DNA of 64,000 bases from Faecalimonas sp. (GTDB taxonomy: Bacteria; Bacillota; Clostridia; Lachnospirales; Lachnospiraceae). The stretch's first letter is position 1, and each line of letters starts with the position of its first letter. The notes below the pieces were generated by a model. It did not search any database, was not told the DNA's origin, and saw only the letters and a list, made by a program, of their open reading frames with translations. The stretch is from NCBI GenBank assembly GCA_029264305.1, contig JARICA010000013.1:41550-105549 (forward strand). Reading direction: 5' to 3'. The translations under genes were made by a program, and so were the position numbers. Below are positions 34,298 to 43,227 of the stretch, piece after piece.

Positions 34298-34981
34298 ATG
34301 AAAAGTAGAGTAAATGTGTTAGAAATTGAATTGAATAATAATACGGCGAAAGAAGCCATGCAGAAGGTTATGGAATATATGCGGACGGAACCAATGAATA
34401 TTGTTGAGTTTATCAGTGCAGACACTTTAGTAAAAAGCAAGGAAGATGAGACCCTTAAGGATAACATTGCACAAGCAGATTTGGTTCTTGCAGGAGAACA
34501 AGCAATATTAGAGGTTGCGGAAATTACAGAAGGAAAGAAATTACAAGAAGTAGGTTCACATCTCTTTGTGAAAATGCTTTTACGCTATTTTCATAAAAAT
34601 CATAACAGAATTTTTCTTTTAACAGAGTCAGAAGAAGAAGAACAACATCTTATAGAATATTTGAAAGAGAATTATCGGGGTATTCAAATAGTAGGACAAG
34701 AAATTGTTCCGACGGATTCCTCAGCAGATGATATGATTTTAAATAATGTAAATGGTGCGGAGGCGGATTGTGTAGTATCTATGATTTCATCTCCGTTTCA
34801 AGAGGCATTTGCAGTGAGAAACCGCATTTTATTAAATACACGTATGTGGTTAGGATTAGGGAAAAATACACCTCTTCCGCTTGGCAAGAAAAAAGGTAAA
34901 AAGCCGATAAGGGAGTTTATGATTAAACGTTTCCTAAAGCGAGAGGTAGAAAAAGAAAAGCAAAAAAGAGGAAATGTATAA
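34298..34981 (+). CDS. WecB/TagA/CpsF-family glycosyltransferase-like protein (GT26)
   Basis: 227 residues from the ATG at 34298 with GGAGAGGG upstream. An in-frame ATG at 34238 is less likely. The order of blocks is that of GT26: an N-terminal substrate helix, FISADTLVKSKEDETL, IAQADLVLAGEQAILEVA, RIFLLTESEEEEQHLIEYL, and a final arginine-lysine-rich tail. The usual PDG and GxPKQE motifs look altered, so transferase activity is uncertain. Related enzymes transfer N-acetylmannosamine or similar to lipid-linked wall precursors. Here the protein may be divergent. Confidence 0.6.
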   Translation: MKSRVNVLEIELNNNTAKEAMQKVMEYMRTEPMNIVEFISADTLVKSKEDETLKDNIAQADLVLAGEQAILEVAEITEGKKLQEVGSHLFVKMLLRYFHKNHNRIFLLTESEEEEQHLIEYLKENYRGIQIVGQEIVPTDSSADDMILNNVNGAEADCVVSMISSPFQEAFAVRNRILLNTRMWLGLGKNTPLPLGKKKGKKPIREFMIKRFLKREVEKEKQKRGNV

Positions 34982-35009
34982 AATTGAACTATTTCCTCTT
35001 TCTTTTTTT
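34965..35009 (+). terminator. Intrinsic terminator overlapping the GT26-like gene end
   Basis: AAAGAGGAAAT (34965-34975) pairs with ATTTCCTCTTT (34991-35001), followed by CTTTTTTTGG. Confidence 0.85.
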
Positions 35010-35094
35010 GGTTAATTGTATTAAAATGTAGAATGAATATACAGTTTTTTAATGGAAAACTACTGTTAAAATTTAAAAGATAAGGAGCAAAAGT

Positions 35095-36180
35095 ATGATA
35101 TCAAATCAAATACTTCAGAACACAATTGAAGGATTGAAGGCGATTACAAGAATAGATTTATGTATTCTGGGGATAGATGGAAAAGTGTTAGCAAGTACAT
35201 TTGTAGAACAGGAACATTATGAGAATTCATTGGATTCTTTTGTAGAGTCGCCAGCAGACAGTCAGGTTATTCAAGGATACCAGTTCTTTAAAATTTTTGA
35301 TGAACACCAGTTAGAGTATGTATTGGTAGTAAATGGCAGTAGTGATGATGTTTACATGGTGGGTAAGATTGCTGCTTTTCAGATTCAAAATTTGTTAGTG
35401 GCATATAAGGAACGTTTTGATAAAGATAATTTTATTAAAAATTTATTGTTAGATAATCTTTTATTAGTGGATATTTATAACCGTGCCAAAAAACTACATA
35501 TTGAAACAGATGTACGACGTGTAATCTTCGTTGTTGAAACAGCACGTGAGAAGGACACAGGTGCAATGGAGCATATCCGCTCATTACTGGGAATGAAATC
35601 AAAAGATTTTGTGACCGCAGTTGATGAAAGAAACATTATCATTGTAAAAGAGCTTGGTGTTAATGAAGGGTATCCAGAGATGGAGAAGGTAGCCGATGAA
35701 ATTTTGGCGATTTTAAAGGATGAGGGAGAAGAAGTACATATTGCATATGGGACAATTGTAAATGATATAAAAGAAGTATCCAAATCGTATAAAGAAGCGA
35801 AACTTGCGTTAGATGTAGGAAAAATTTTCTTTGATGAGAAAAATATTGTGGCATATAGTACGCTTGGTATAGGAAGATTAATTTATCAACTTCCTCTTCC
35901 ACTTTGTAAAATGTTTATTCGAGAGATTTTTGAGGGGAAATCTCCAGACGAGTTTGATGAAGAAACATTGACAACAATTAATAAATTTTTTGAAAATAGT
36001 TTAAATGTATCAGAGACGTCAAGACAGTTATACATACACAGAAATACACTTGTGTACAGACTAGACAAGTTACAAAAAAGTACAGGATTGGATTTGAGAG
36101 TATTTGAAGATGCTATCACATTTAAAATTGCACTAATGGTTGTGAAATACATGAAGTATATGGAAACACTGGAGTATTAG
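35095..36180 (+). CDS. PucR/CdaR-type transcriptional regulator
   Basis: 361 residues. Residues 1-130 resemble the sugar-diacid recognition type N-terminus (EGLKAITRIDLCILGIDGKV in one block). A GGDEF-like middle region (about 145-270) and the C-terminal PucR helix-turn-helix follow (LNVSETSRQLYIHRNTLVYR, LDKLQKSTGLDLR, AITFKIALMVV). CdaR relatives activate sugar-acid catabolism, but none of those genes is nearby. It is followed by ftsE after 21 bp, so a division-linked or purely positional relation must be considered. Ligand unknown. Confidence 0.8.
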   Translation: MISNQILQNTIEGLKAITRIDLCILGIDGKVLASTFVEQEHYENSLDSFVESPADSQVIQGYQFFKIFDEHQLEYVLVVNGSSDDVYMVGKIAAFQIQNLLVAYKERFDKDNFIKNLLLDNLLLVDIYNRAKKLHIETDVRRVIFVVETAREKDTGAMEHIRSLLGMKSKDFVTAVDERNIIIVKELGVNEGYPEMEKVADEILAILKDEGEEVHIAYGTIVNDIKEVSKSYKEAKLALDVGKIFFDEKNIVAYSTLGIGRLIYQLPLPLCKMFIREIFEGKSPDEFDEETLTTINKFFENSLNVSETSRQLYIHRNTLVYRLDKLQKSTGLDLRVFEDAITFKIALMVVKYMKYMETLEY

Positions 36181-36201
36181 TAGTTAATTTAGGAGGAACA
36201 T

Positions 36202-36873
36202 ATGATTGAATTAAAGGATGTCACAAAGGAATATTCCAAAGGTGCTGCAGCCTTGAATGGAATTAATTTAAAAATTGAACAGGGAGAGTTCGTGTTTATT
36301 GTAGGTGACAGTGGTTCGGGCAAATCTACGTTAATTCGTCTTTTGATGAAAGAATTAGACCCAACATCAGGTACAATCATTGTAAATGGAATCAATCTTA
36401 ATAGGATGAAACATAGACATATTGCAAAATATAGAAGACATTTAGGTGTTGTGTTCCAAGATTTCCGTTTATTGAAAGATAGAAATATTTATGAAAATAT
36501 TGCTTTTGCCCAAAGGGTAATTGAAACTCCTACACGTGTGTTAAAAAAGAAGGTTCCAGCAGCACTTTCACTTGTAGGATTAGCACAGAAATATAAGGCT
36601 TATCCAAAACAGTTATCAGGTGGAGAACAACAAAGAGTGGCTATTGCAAGAGCTGTTGTAAATGAGCCGGCTATTTTACTTGCAGATGAACCTACAGGAA
36701 ACCTCGATCCGACAAATGCATGGGAAATTATGAAACTTCTTGAAGAGGCAAATGAAAGAGGTACTACAGTAATTGTAGTTACACATAATCACGAAATTGT
36801 AGCAGAAATGAAGAAACGTGTCATTACAATGCAAAAGGGAGTCATTGTCAGCGACGAGAAAGAGGGCGAGTAG
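36202..36873 (+). CDS. ftsE: Cell-division ABC transporter ATPase FtsE
   Basis: 223 residues. Walker A GDSGSGKSTLI, Q-loop VVFQDFRLLKDRNIYENIAF, signature LSGGEQQRVAIARAV, Walker B ILLADEPTGNLD and H-loop VTHNHE are all intact. With FtsX it forms the complex that activates peptidoglycan hydrolases at the division site. SD AGGAGG precedes it. The next gene starts 4 bp after its stop, so ftsEX are coupled. Confidence 0.97.
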   Translation: MIELKDVTKEYSKGAAALNGINLKIEQGEFVFIVGDSGSGKSTLIRLLMKELDPTSGTIIVNGINLNRMKHRHIAKYRRHLGVVFQDFRLLKDRNIYENIAFAQRVIETPTRVLKKKVPAALSLVGLAQKYKAYPKQLSGGEQQRVAIARAVVNEPAILLADEPTGNLDPTNAWEIMKLLEEANERGTTVIVVTHNHEIVAEMKKRVITMQKGVIVSDEKEGE

Positions 36874-36877
36874 AAAA

Positions 36878-37783
36878 ATGAGAATAAGTACAGTAGGATA
36901 TACAATGAAACAAGGGGTAAAAAATATTGGTAGAAATAAGATGTTCTCCCTTGCATCTATTGCAACAATGTCAGCTTGTATTTTTATGTTTGGATTGTTT
37001 TTCTCAATTATCGTAAACTTTCAGAACATTGTAAAAAGTGCTGAAGAAGGAGTTGCAATTACTGTGTTCTTTAATGAAGGAACAGAGCAGAAAGATATTG
37101 ATAAAATTGGAAAGTTAATTAAGGACAGGAAAGAAGTTTCCAGAGTAGAGTATACATCTGGTGAACAAGCATGGGAAAACTACAAGAAGAAATATTTTGG
37201 CGATAAAGAATATCTTGCAGAAGGTTTTGCAGATAACCCACTTGTGAACTCAGATAATTATCAAGTATATATGAAAGATGTTTCTAAACAGAAAGATTTA
37301 GTAAAATATGTAAGCGGTCTTGAGGGAGTACGTCAAGTAAACAAATCGGATACAGTTGCCAAGACATTATCTGGAATTAACAAATTGATTTTATATGTAT
37401 CAGGAGCGATTATTATTATTTTGCTTGCTGTATCTGTTTTCTTGATTAGTAATACAGTTACAATGGGGATTTCTATTAGACGGGAAGAAATTGCAATTAT
37501 GAAATATATAGGAGCAAAAGATGCTTTTGTTAGAATGCCATTTATCATAGAAGGTCTTTTGATTGGTCTTGTAGGAGCGATTATTCCACTTACAGCGTTA
37601 TATTTCATGTATGAAAAAGCTGTAGGATATATTTTGATTAAATTTAAAATATTAAACAATCTTCTTACTTTCCTTCCGGTAACAGAAGTTTATAAGACAT
37701 TGTTGCCAATCGGAATTGCACTCGGAATCGGAATTGGTTTTGTGGGAAGTTTCTTAACAATTCGTAAGCACTTAAAGGTATAA
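36878..37783 (+). CDS. ftsX: Cell-division ABC transporter permease FtsX
   Basis: 301 residues from the ATG at 36878. An in-frame ATG at 36818 lies inside ftsE and is rejected. The topology is TM1 (about 24-48), a large extracytoplasmic loop (50-175, including the ADNPLVNSDNYQVYMKDVSKQ region), then three TM helices with NTVTMGISIRREEIAIMKYI between them. It transmits FtsE ATPase activity across the membrane to a murein hydrolase or its activator. The EnvC-like gene directly downstream is the obvious partner. Confidence 0.96.
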   Translation: MRISTVGYTMKQGVKNIGRNKMFSLASIATMSACIFMFGLFFSIIVNFQNIVKSAEEGVAITVFFNEGTEQKDIDKIGKLIKDRKEVSRVEYTSGEQAWENYKKKYFGDKEYLAEGFADNPLVNSDNYQVYMKDVSKQKDLVKYVSGLEGVRQVNKSDTVAKTLSGINKLILYVSGAIIIILLAVSVFLISNTVTMGISIRREEIAIMKYIGAKDAFVRMPFIIEGLLIGLVGAIIPLTALYFMYEKAVGYILIKFKILNNLLTFLPVTEVYKTLLPIGIALGIGIGFVGSFLTIRKHLKV

Positions 37784-37799
37784 TTTAAGAGGTAATAGA

Positions 37800-38933
37800 A
37801 TGACAGGGAAAAAAGTAATCAGTTTAATTTTGGCGACAGTTTTTGTTGTGGGAAGTGTTTTTAGACCGGTTCAAGCAACTGGCATTCGTTCAACAGAGGA
37901 AAAAGGTCAACAGTTAGAAAAACAAAAAAAACAGGCAGAAAAAGAGCAGGTATCTTTGAGTGAGCAGTTGAATAGTATTATAGCAGAGATGGAAACAGCT
38001 CAGTCTAATGTAGAGAAAAAGGAAGACGAAATTGCAGTGGCTGAGGATGAACTTGTAGAGGCTCAAATTAAAGAAAATAAGCAATATGATAGTATGCTGA
38101 TTCGCATTAAATATGTATACGAAAACGGTAATTCAAAAATGATGGAAATATTGTTTGAAGCAGAAAGTATGGCAGAGTTTCTTAATGATACCGAGTATGT
38201 GGAGCAAGTTTCGCAATATGATCGAAAGATGCTTGACCAATTTGCAAAATTGGTAAAAGAAGTGGAAAAGAAAGAGAAGACTTTAAAAAAAGAGAAAGAA
38301 AGTCTTACTTCGCTTCAAAAAAGCCTAGAAGAAAAACAAAAAGAAGTGCAAAATCTCCTTGCAACTAAAAAGGAAGAAATTGCAAAGTTGGAAACGCAAA
38401 TTGGTGAAAACACAAAAACGTTGAATGCTTTGATTGCAAAGGCAAAAGAAGCGGAAAGAAGAAAGCAGGAAGCAGAAAACGCAAATAAGAGACCATCGGG
38501 AAATGCAGGAAGCAAACCATCAAGTCCTGTGATTACAGGTGGCACAGGATATTTGTCTAATCCATGTCCGGCAGGGAGAATTACAAGTGAGTTTGGACCA
38601 CGTAAAGCGCCAGTTCCTGGAGCAAGTACATTTCATCAAGGAAGAGATTATGGTGCACCATCAGGAACACCAATTTACGCAGCAGCAGAAGGAACTGTAA
38701 TTCGTACAGGGTATCAGGCGGTTCGTGGAAATTATGTTGTCATAAGACATCCAAATGGACTTACAACATGGTATCAACATTGTACAAACATTTTTGTTAG
38801 ACAAGGTCAAAAAGTTGATAGAGGACAAAATATTGCAACAGTAGGAGCAACGGGCCGAGTAAGTGGACCTCATTTGCATTTTATTGTAGAAGAAGCCAGT
38901 GGGAAATTGGTAGATCCAAGAAAATATTTATAG
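37800..38933 (+). CDS. EnvC-like murein hydrolase activator with M23 (LytM) domain
   Basis: 377 residues. A signal peptide (about 1-26, ending PVQA) is followed by two coiled-coil stretches (about 35-110 and 145-225), a Ser/Pro-rich linker and a C-terminal M23 domain. That domain has GRITSEFGPRKAP, HQGRDYGAPSGTPIYAA and GPHLHF. The catalytic H-x3-D and H-x-H ligands appear intact, so unlike E. coli EnvC it may itself cleave peptidoglycan. The long coiled coil is what FtsX engages in EnvC/PcsB-type systems. It lies 16 bp after ftsX. Confidence 0.92.
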   Translation: MTGKKVISLILATVFVVGSVFRPVQATGIRSTEEKGQQLEKQKKQAEKEQVSLSEQLNSIIAEMETAQSNVEKKEDEIAVAEDELVEAQIKENKQYDSMLIRIKYVYENGNSKMMEILFEAESMAEFLNDTEYVEQVSQYDRKMLDQFAKLVKEVEKKEKTLKKEKESLTSLQKSLEEKQKEVQNLLATKKEEIAKLETQIGENTKTLNALIAKAKEAERRKQEAENANKRPSGNAGSKPSSPVITGGTGYLSNPCPAGRITSEFGPRKAPVPGASTFHQGRDYGAPSGTPIYAAAEGTVIRTGYQAVRGNYVVIRHPNGLTTWYQHCTNIFVRQGQKVDRGQNIATVGATGRVSGPHLHFIVEEASGKLVDPRKYL

Positions 38934-38946
38934 ATAGGACTCATAT

Positions 38947-40122
38947 ATGGGAAATAAAAAAAGATTTTTAAAGGGGGTGCTTTGTGGCACCCTCGTTACT
39001 TTAATGATTGTAGGGACAGCGGGACTGTATTGGAAAAATACTGGAGATAAAACGCTAATTAATAAAAAAACCGCAGATAAGTTAGAGAAGATAAGATATC
39101 TTATTGATGAAACTTATTTAAAAGAAAATGAAATAAAAGAGAAAGATCTAGAAGAGTATTTACTTAAAGGATATGTGGAGGGATTGAAAGATCCATATTC
39201 GGTATATTATAATGAAAAAGAAACAAAAGAACTGTATGAGACAACAGAAGGAGCATACAGTGGAATTGGGGCAGTTATGTCGCAAAATCTTGAAACAGGA
39301 ATCATTACAATGGTAAATGTATATAAAGATTCTCCGGCAGAAAAAGCAGGTTTTAAAAATAATGATATTCTTTATAAAGTAAATGGAAAGGATATTTCTA
39401 CAGAAGATATTAGCAAGGTTGTTAATAGAATCAAAGGTAAAGAAGGAACAGAGGTAACGATAACAGTTCTACGAGATGGAAAAGAAGTTGAAGCAACGGC
39501 AGTTCGTGAGAAATTGGAGGCACATACAGTTGAATATAACATGAAAGAAAATAACATTGGCTATATTCGTGTGACTGAGTTTGATAAAGTTACATATACA
39601 CAGTTTGTGGAAGCAATCACAGATTTGAAGAAGCAAGGAATGAAGGGAATGATTGTGGATCTTCGTGGAAATCCTGGAGGAAATTTATCCACTGTATGTC
39701 AGATGTTAGATTATATTTTACCGAAAGGTTTGATTGTGTATACAGAAAATAAGGATGGTAAACGTGAAGTGATGACTTCAGATGAAGAACATAAATTGGA
39801 AATGCCAATGACTGTCCTTGTGGATGGAAGAAGTGCTAGCGCATCAGAAATTTTTGCGGGTGCAGTTCAAGACCATAAGGTTGCTAAACTTGTTGGGACA
39901 ACGACTTATGGAAAAGGTGTTGTACAACAATTGTTTGATTTAAAAGATGGAACTTGTCTAAAATTAACTATCGCGGAATATTTTACGCCAAATGGAAGAA
40001 ATATTCATGGAAAAGGAATTAAACCAGATGTAGAAGTAGAATATAAATATGATAAGAATAATGCTGATGCAGATAATCAACTAGATAAGGCAATAGAAGT
40101 ATTAAAACAAGAAATTAAATAG
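38947..40122 (+). CDS. S41-family C-terminal processing protease
   Basis: 391 residues. One N-terminal signal-anchor (residues 7-28) precedes an Asp/Tyr-rich linker. A PDZ domain (about 105-190) has KDSPAEKAGFKNNDILYKVNG in two blocks. The S41 core carries the serine in DGRSASASEIFAGAVQD and the lysine in TTYGKGVVQQ. Such proteases trim or activate envelope proteins. Position behind ftsEX and the M23 gene suggests regulation of wall hydrolases, as described for CtpA-type proteases. It ends with the terminator at 40129. Confidence 0.94.
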   Translation: MGNKKRFLKGVLCGTLVTLMIVGTAGLYWKNTGDKTLINKKTADKLEKIRYLIDETYLKENEIKEKDLEEYLLKGYVEGLKDPYSVYYNEKETKELYETTEGAYSGIGAVMSQNLETGIITMVNVYKDSPAEKAGFKNNDILYKVNGKDISTEDISKVVNRIKGKEGTEVTITVLRDGKEVEATAVREKLEAHTVEYNMKENNIGYIRVTEFDKVTYTQFVEAITDLKKQGMKGMIVDLRGNPGGNLSTVCQMLDYILPKGLIVYTENKDGKREVMTSDEEHKLEMPMTVLVDGRSASASEIFAGAVQDHKVAKLVGTTTYGKGVVQQLFDLKDGTCLKLTIAEYFTPNGRNIHGKGIKPDVEVEYKYDKNNADADNQLDKAIEVLKQEIK

Positions 40123-40128
40123 TACTGG

Positions 40129-40160
40129 AAAGGAATGCAAATTTTTGCATTCCTTTTTTT
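40129..40160 (+). terminator. Intrinsic terminator after the S41 gene
   Basis: AAAGGAATGCAAA (40129-40141) pairs perfectly with TTTGCATTCCTTT (40144-40156), and the T-run continues. The nearest ATG inside this hairpin (40135) is in frame with pyrC but is not a credible start. Confidence 0.95.
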
Positions 40161-40215
40161 GTTAGCCTATGGTAAAATAAAACTATATGTAATTTTGCAG
40201 AAAGGTTGTAAAATA

Positions 40216-41505
40216 ATGAGAATATTAATTAAAAATGGTCATGTGTTAGATCCTAAAACACAATATGATGAAATTTCAGATGTGTTGATTGAAGGGGAAA
40301 GAATTGTAAGAGTAGATAAGGAAATTTCTGATGATGTGGACAAAATAGTGGATGCATCAGGATGCTATGTTATGCCAGGGTTTATTGATTTGCACGTTCA
40401 TTTAAGAGATCCAGGGTTGGAATATAAAGAAACATTGCAAACTGGTGGAATGGCAGGTGCAAGAGGAGGAGTTACTACTATCTGCGCAATGCCAAATACA
40501 AAACCTGTTATAGATACAGGGAAAAAAGTAGAAGAAGTACATGGACGAGCTAAAGTCGAATCACCAGTGAACATTATTCAATTAGGTTCTATTACTGTAG
40601 GGCAAAAAGGGGAAGAGTTAGCAGATATTGCAGGAATGGCTAAAGCAGGTTGTCATGCAATAAGTGAAGATGGAAAATCTGTTATGAATGCATCTTTATA
40701 TCGTCAAGCAATGAAACAAGCGAAAGAGAGCAAAATTTCAATCTTTGCTCACTGCGAAGATATCACAATGGTAGAGGGCGGAGTGATGAATGCAGATGAG
40801 AAAGCAAAAAAATTAGGGCTTAAGGGAATCACGAATGCAGTGGAAGATGTAATTGTGGCAAGAGATATTTTACTCGCTAAAGAAACGGGAGTACAGTTAC
40901 ATTTATGTCATTGTTCTACAGCAGACAGTGTGAAAATGGTTGAAGAAGCAAAGAAGGAAGGACTTCCAGTGACAGCTGAAGTTTGTCCGCATCATTTTAT
41001 TTTAACAACAGATGATATACTTGAAGATGATGGGAATTATAAAATGAATCCACCTCTTCGCAGCAAAGAAGATGTCGAAGCGTTAAAGGAAGGGTTGAAA
41101 AACAATATTATGGATGTGATTGCTACAGACCATGCGCCACATTCTGCAGAAGAAAAAAATAAATCTATGAAGGATGCTATGTTTGGGATTGTTGGTTTAG
41201 AGACATCGGCAACTCTTACTTATACAGAATTGGTAGATAAGGGCATTTTAACACCGATGCAAATGGCAGAAAAAATGAGTTATAACCCAGCAAAAGTACT
41301 TGGAATTGAAGAGGAAAAAGGTTCTATTTCAGAAGGGATGATTGCTGATATTGTTATTTTTGATCCCAAAAGAGAATATCGAATTGATACAACTACATTC
41401 TTTTCAAAAGGGAAAAACACACCATTTCAAAATTATCCGGTAAAAGGAGATGTGCGTTATACGTTTGTTGACGGAAAAATAGTTTATGAAAATACAACAT
41501 ATTAG
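40216..41505 (+). CDS. pyrC: Dihydroorotase
   Basis: 429 residues from the ATG at 40216, preceded by AAAGGTTG. The binuclear metal site is visible: GFIDLHVHLRDPG, KETLQTG, HCED and TDHAPHS (catalytic aspartate). This class I amidohydrolase form is typical of Gram-positives. It closes carbamoyl-aspartate to dihydroorotate in UMP synthesis. It heads pyrC-pyrF-pyrK-pyrD, with gaps of 12 bp or less between genes. No carA/carB or pyrB gene is present in the window. Confidence 0.95.
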   Translation: MRILIKNGHVLDPKTQYDEISDVLIEGERIVRVDKEISDDVDKIVDASGCYVMPGFIDLHVHLRDPGLEYKETLQTGGMAGARGGVTTICAMPNTKPVIDTGKKVEEVHGRAKVESPVNIIQLGSITVGQKGEELADIAGMAKAGCHAISEDGKSVMNASLYRQAMKQAKESKISIFAHCEDITMVEGGVMNADEKAKKLGLKGITNAVEDVIVARDILLAKETGVQLHLCHCSTADSVKMVEEAKKEGLPVTAEVCPHHFILTTDDILEDDGNYKMNPPLRSKEDVEALKEGLKNNIMDVIATDHAPHSAEEKNKSMKDAMFGIVGLETSATLTYTELVDKGILTPMQMAEKMSYNPAKVLGIEEEKGSISEGMIADIVIFDPKREYRIDTTTFFSKGKNTPFQNYPVKGDVRYTFVDGKIVYENTTY

Positions 41506-41517
41506 GAGGAAGAAAAG

Positions 41518-42444
41518 ATGATTAACAAATTAGTAGAAAATATTAAAAGAACAAAGGCACCGATTGTAGTAGGTTTAGATCCAATGTTGAACTACATCCC
41601 ACAACATATTCAAAAGAAAGCATTTGCGGAGTTTGGCGAAACATTAGAAGGTGCAGGCGAAGCAATCTGGCAATTTAATAAAGAAATTATTGATAAGACA
41701 TATGATTTAATTCCAGCAGTGAAACCACAGATTGCTATGTATGAACAGTTTGGTATTCCTGGACTTGTTGCATTCAAAAAGACAGTAGATTACTGTAAAG
41801 AAAAAGGATTAGTTGTGATTGGAGATATTAAAAGAGGAGACATTGGTTCTACTTCTTCTGCATATGCTGTAGGACATCTTGGACGTGTGCAAATTGGTAG
41901 CAAATCTTACGTTCCATTTGATGAAGATTTTGCCACAGTAAATCCATATTTAGGTTCAGATGGAATTAATCCATTTATTGATGTATGTAAAGAGGAAAAT
42001 AAAGGATTATTTATTTTAGTAAAAACATCTAATCCATCAAGTGGAGAATTTCAAGATAGACTTGTAGATGGAAGACCGTTATATGAATTAGTTGGTGAAA
42101 AAGTGGCACAGTGGGGAGAAAACCATATGGGTGATGAATACAGTTATATTGGTGCTGTTGTTGGTGCGACTTATCCAGAAATGGGAAAAGTTCTTCGTAA
42201 AGTTATGCCAAAATCGTATATTCTTGTTCCAGGATATGGAGCACAGGGTGGACAAGGCAAAGACCTTGTACATTTCTTCAATGAAGATGGATTGGGAGCA
42301 ATTGTAAATTCTTCAAGAGGAATTATTGCTGCGTATAAGCAAGAAGCATATGCAGAATTTGGAGAAGAACATTTTGCTGATGCATCAAGAAAAGCAGTTG
42401 AAACAATGATTGCCGATATCAATGGCGCATTGGAAAATAGATAA
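41518..42444 (+). CDS. pyrF: Orotidine-5'-phosphate decarboxylase, long (type 2) form
   Basis: 308 residues, the longer form found in clostridia and actinobacteria. Motifs: KAPIVVGLDPMLNYIP, AVKPQIAMYEQFG, and the catalytic VVIGDIKRGDIGSTSSAYA with the K-x2-D pair. The phosphate loop near the end is LVPGYGAQGGQG followed by NSSRGIIAAY. It decarboxylates OMP to UMP. SD TAGGAGGA precedes the ATG. It is in the middle of the pyr operon. Confidence 0.95.
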   Translation: MINKLVENIKRTKAPIVVGLDPMLNYIPQHIQKKAFAEFGETLEGAGEAIWQFNKEIIDKTYDLIPAVKPQIAMYEQFGIPGLVAFKKTVDYCKEKGLVVIGDIKRGDIGSTSSAYAVGHLGRVQIGSKSYVPFDEDFATVNPYLGSDGINPFIDVCKEENKGLFILVKTSNPSSGEFQDRLVDGRPLYELVGEKVAQWGENHMGDEYSYIGAVVGATYPEMGKVLRKVMPKSYILVPGYGAQGGQGKDLVHFFNEDGLGAIVNSSRGIIAAYKQEAYAEFGEEHFADASRKAVETMIADINGALENR

Positions 42445-42456
42445 AGGGGAATGAAA

Positions 42457-43227
42457 ATGGAAAAGAGAGAAAAAGAAAGAGCAGTTGTTGTCTCACAGGA
42501 ACAGATCGCAACAGATATTTATAGTTTATGGCTTCGTGCGGATGCTGCTATTTCAGCAAAGGCTGGACAATTTATTTCCATGTATACAAATGATAGTGGG
42601 AAATTACTTCCTCGTCCAATTAGTATCTGTGAAATCGACAAAGAGAATAAACAATTAAGAGTTGTTTATCGAGTAACGGGGGAAAAGACAGGAACAGAAC
42701 AATTTTCTAAGTTGGTAGCAGGAGATGAAATTGAGATTTTAGGTCCGCTTGGAAATGGTTTTCCATTGAAAGATAAAAAGGCTTTTTTGATTGGAGGCGG
42801 GATTGGTATCCCTCCAATGCTTGAACTAGCAAAACAATTGAATGTAGAGAAACAAATTATTGTAGGTTATCGTGATGAGTTGTTTTTGACAAAAGAACTT
42901 TCAGAAAATGGAACAGTATATGTTGCGACAGAAGATGGAAGCGTAGGAACGAAGGGAAATGTATTGGATGCTATCAAAGAAAATGAATTGTCAGCAGATA
43001 TTATTTATGCTTGTGGACCTACACCAATGCTTCGTGCATTAAAAGCATATGCAGAAGAAAATGATATTGAATGTTATATTTCTATGGAAGAAAAAATGGC
43101 TTGTGGAATTGGAGCTTGCCTTGCTTGCGTATGCAAATCTAAAGAGAAAGATCATCATACAAATGTACATAACAAACGAATTTGCAAAGATGGACCAGTC
43201 TTTTTAGCAACGGAGGTGGATTTATAA
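42457..43227 (+). CDS. pyrK: Dihydroorotate dehydrogenase electron-transfer subunit
   Basis: 256 residues from the ATG at 42457, six bases after AAAGGGGA. The ATG at 42451 sits directly on the SD and is unlikely. FAD-binding RPISICEID, NAD-binding GGGIGIPPML and GCGPTPM-like ACGPTPML are present. The [2Fe-2S] ligands are in EEKMACGIGACLACVCKS and a later cysteine (KRICKDG). It passes electrons from PyrD to NAD+ in the type 1B enzyme. Its stop overlaps the pyrD start (TAATG). Confidence 0.95.
   Translation: MEKREKERAVVVSQEQIATDIYSLWLRADAAISAKAGQFISMYTNDSGKLLPRPISICEIDKENKQLRVVYRVTGEKTGTEQFSKLVAGDEIEILGPLGNGFPLKDKKAFLIGGGIGIPPMLELAKQLNVEKQIIVGYRDELFLTKELSENGTVYVATEDGSVGTKGNVLDAIKENELSADIIYACGPTPMLRALKAYAEENDIECYISMEEKMACGIGACLACVCKSKEKDHHTNVHNKRICKDGPVFLATEVDL

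Noticed and set aside
40135..40215. N-terminal extension of pyrC
   Set aside because: The in-frame ATG is inside the S41 terminator hairpin and encodes a hydrophobic leader with no RBS. The ATG at 40216 gives the standard dihydroorotase start.
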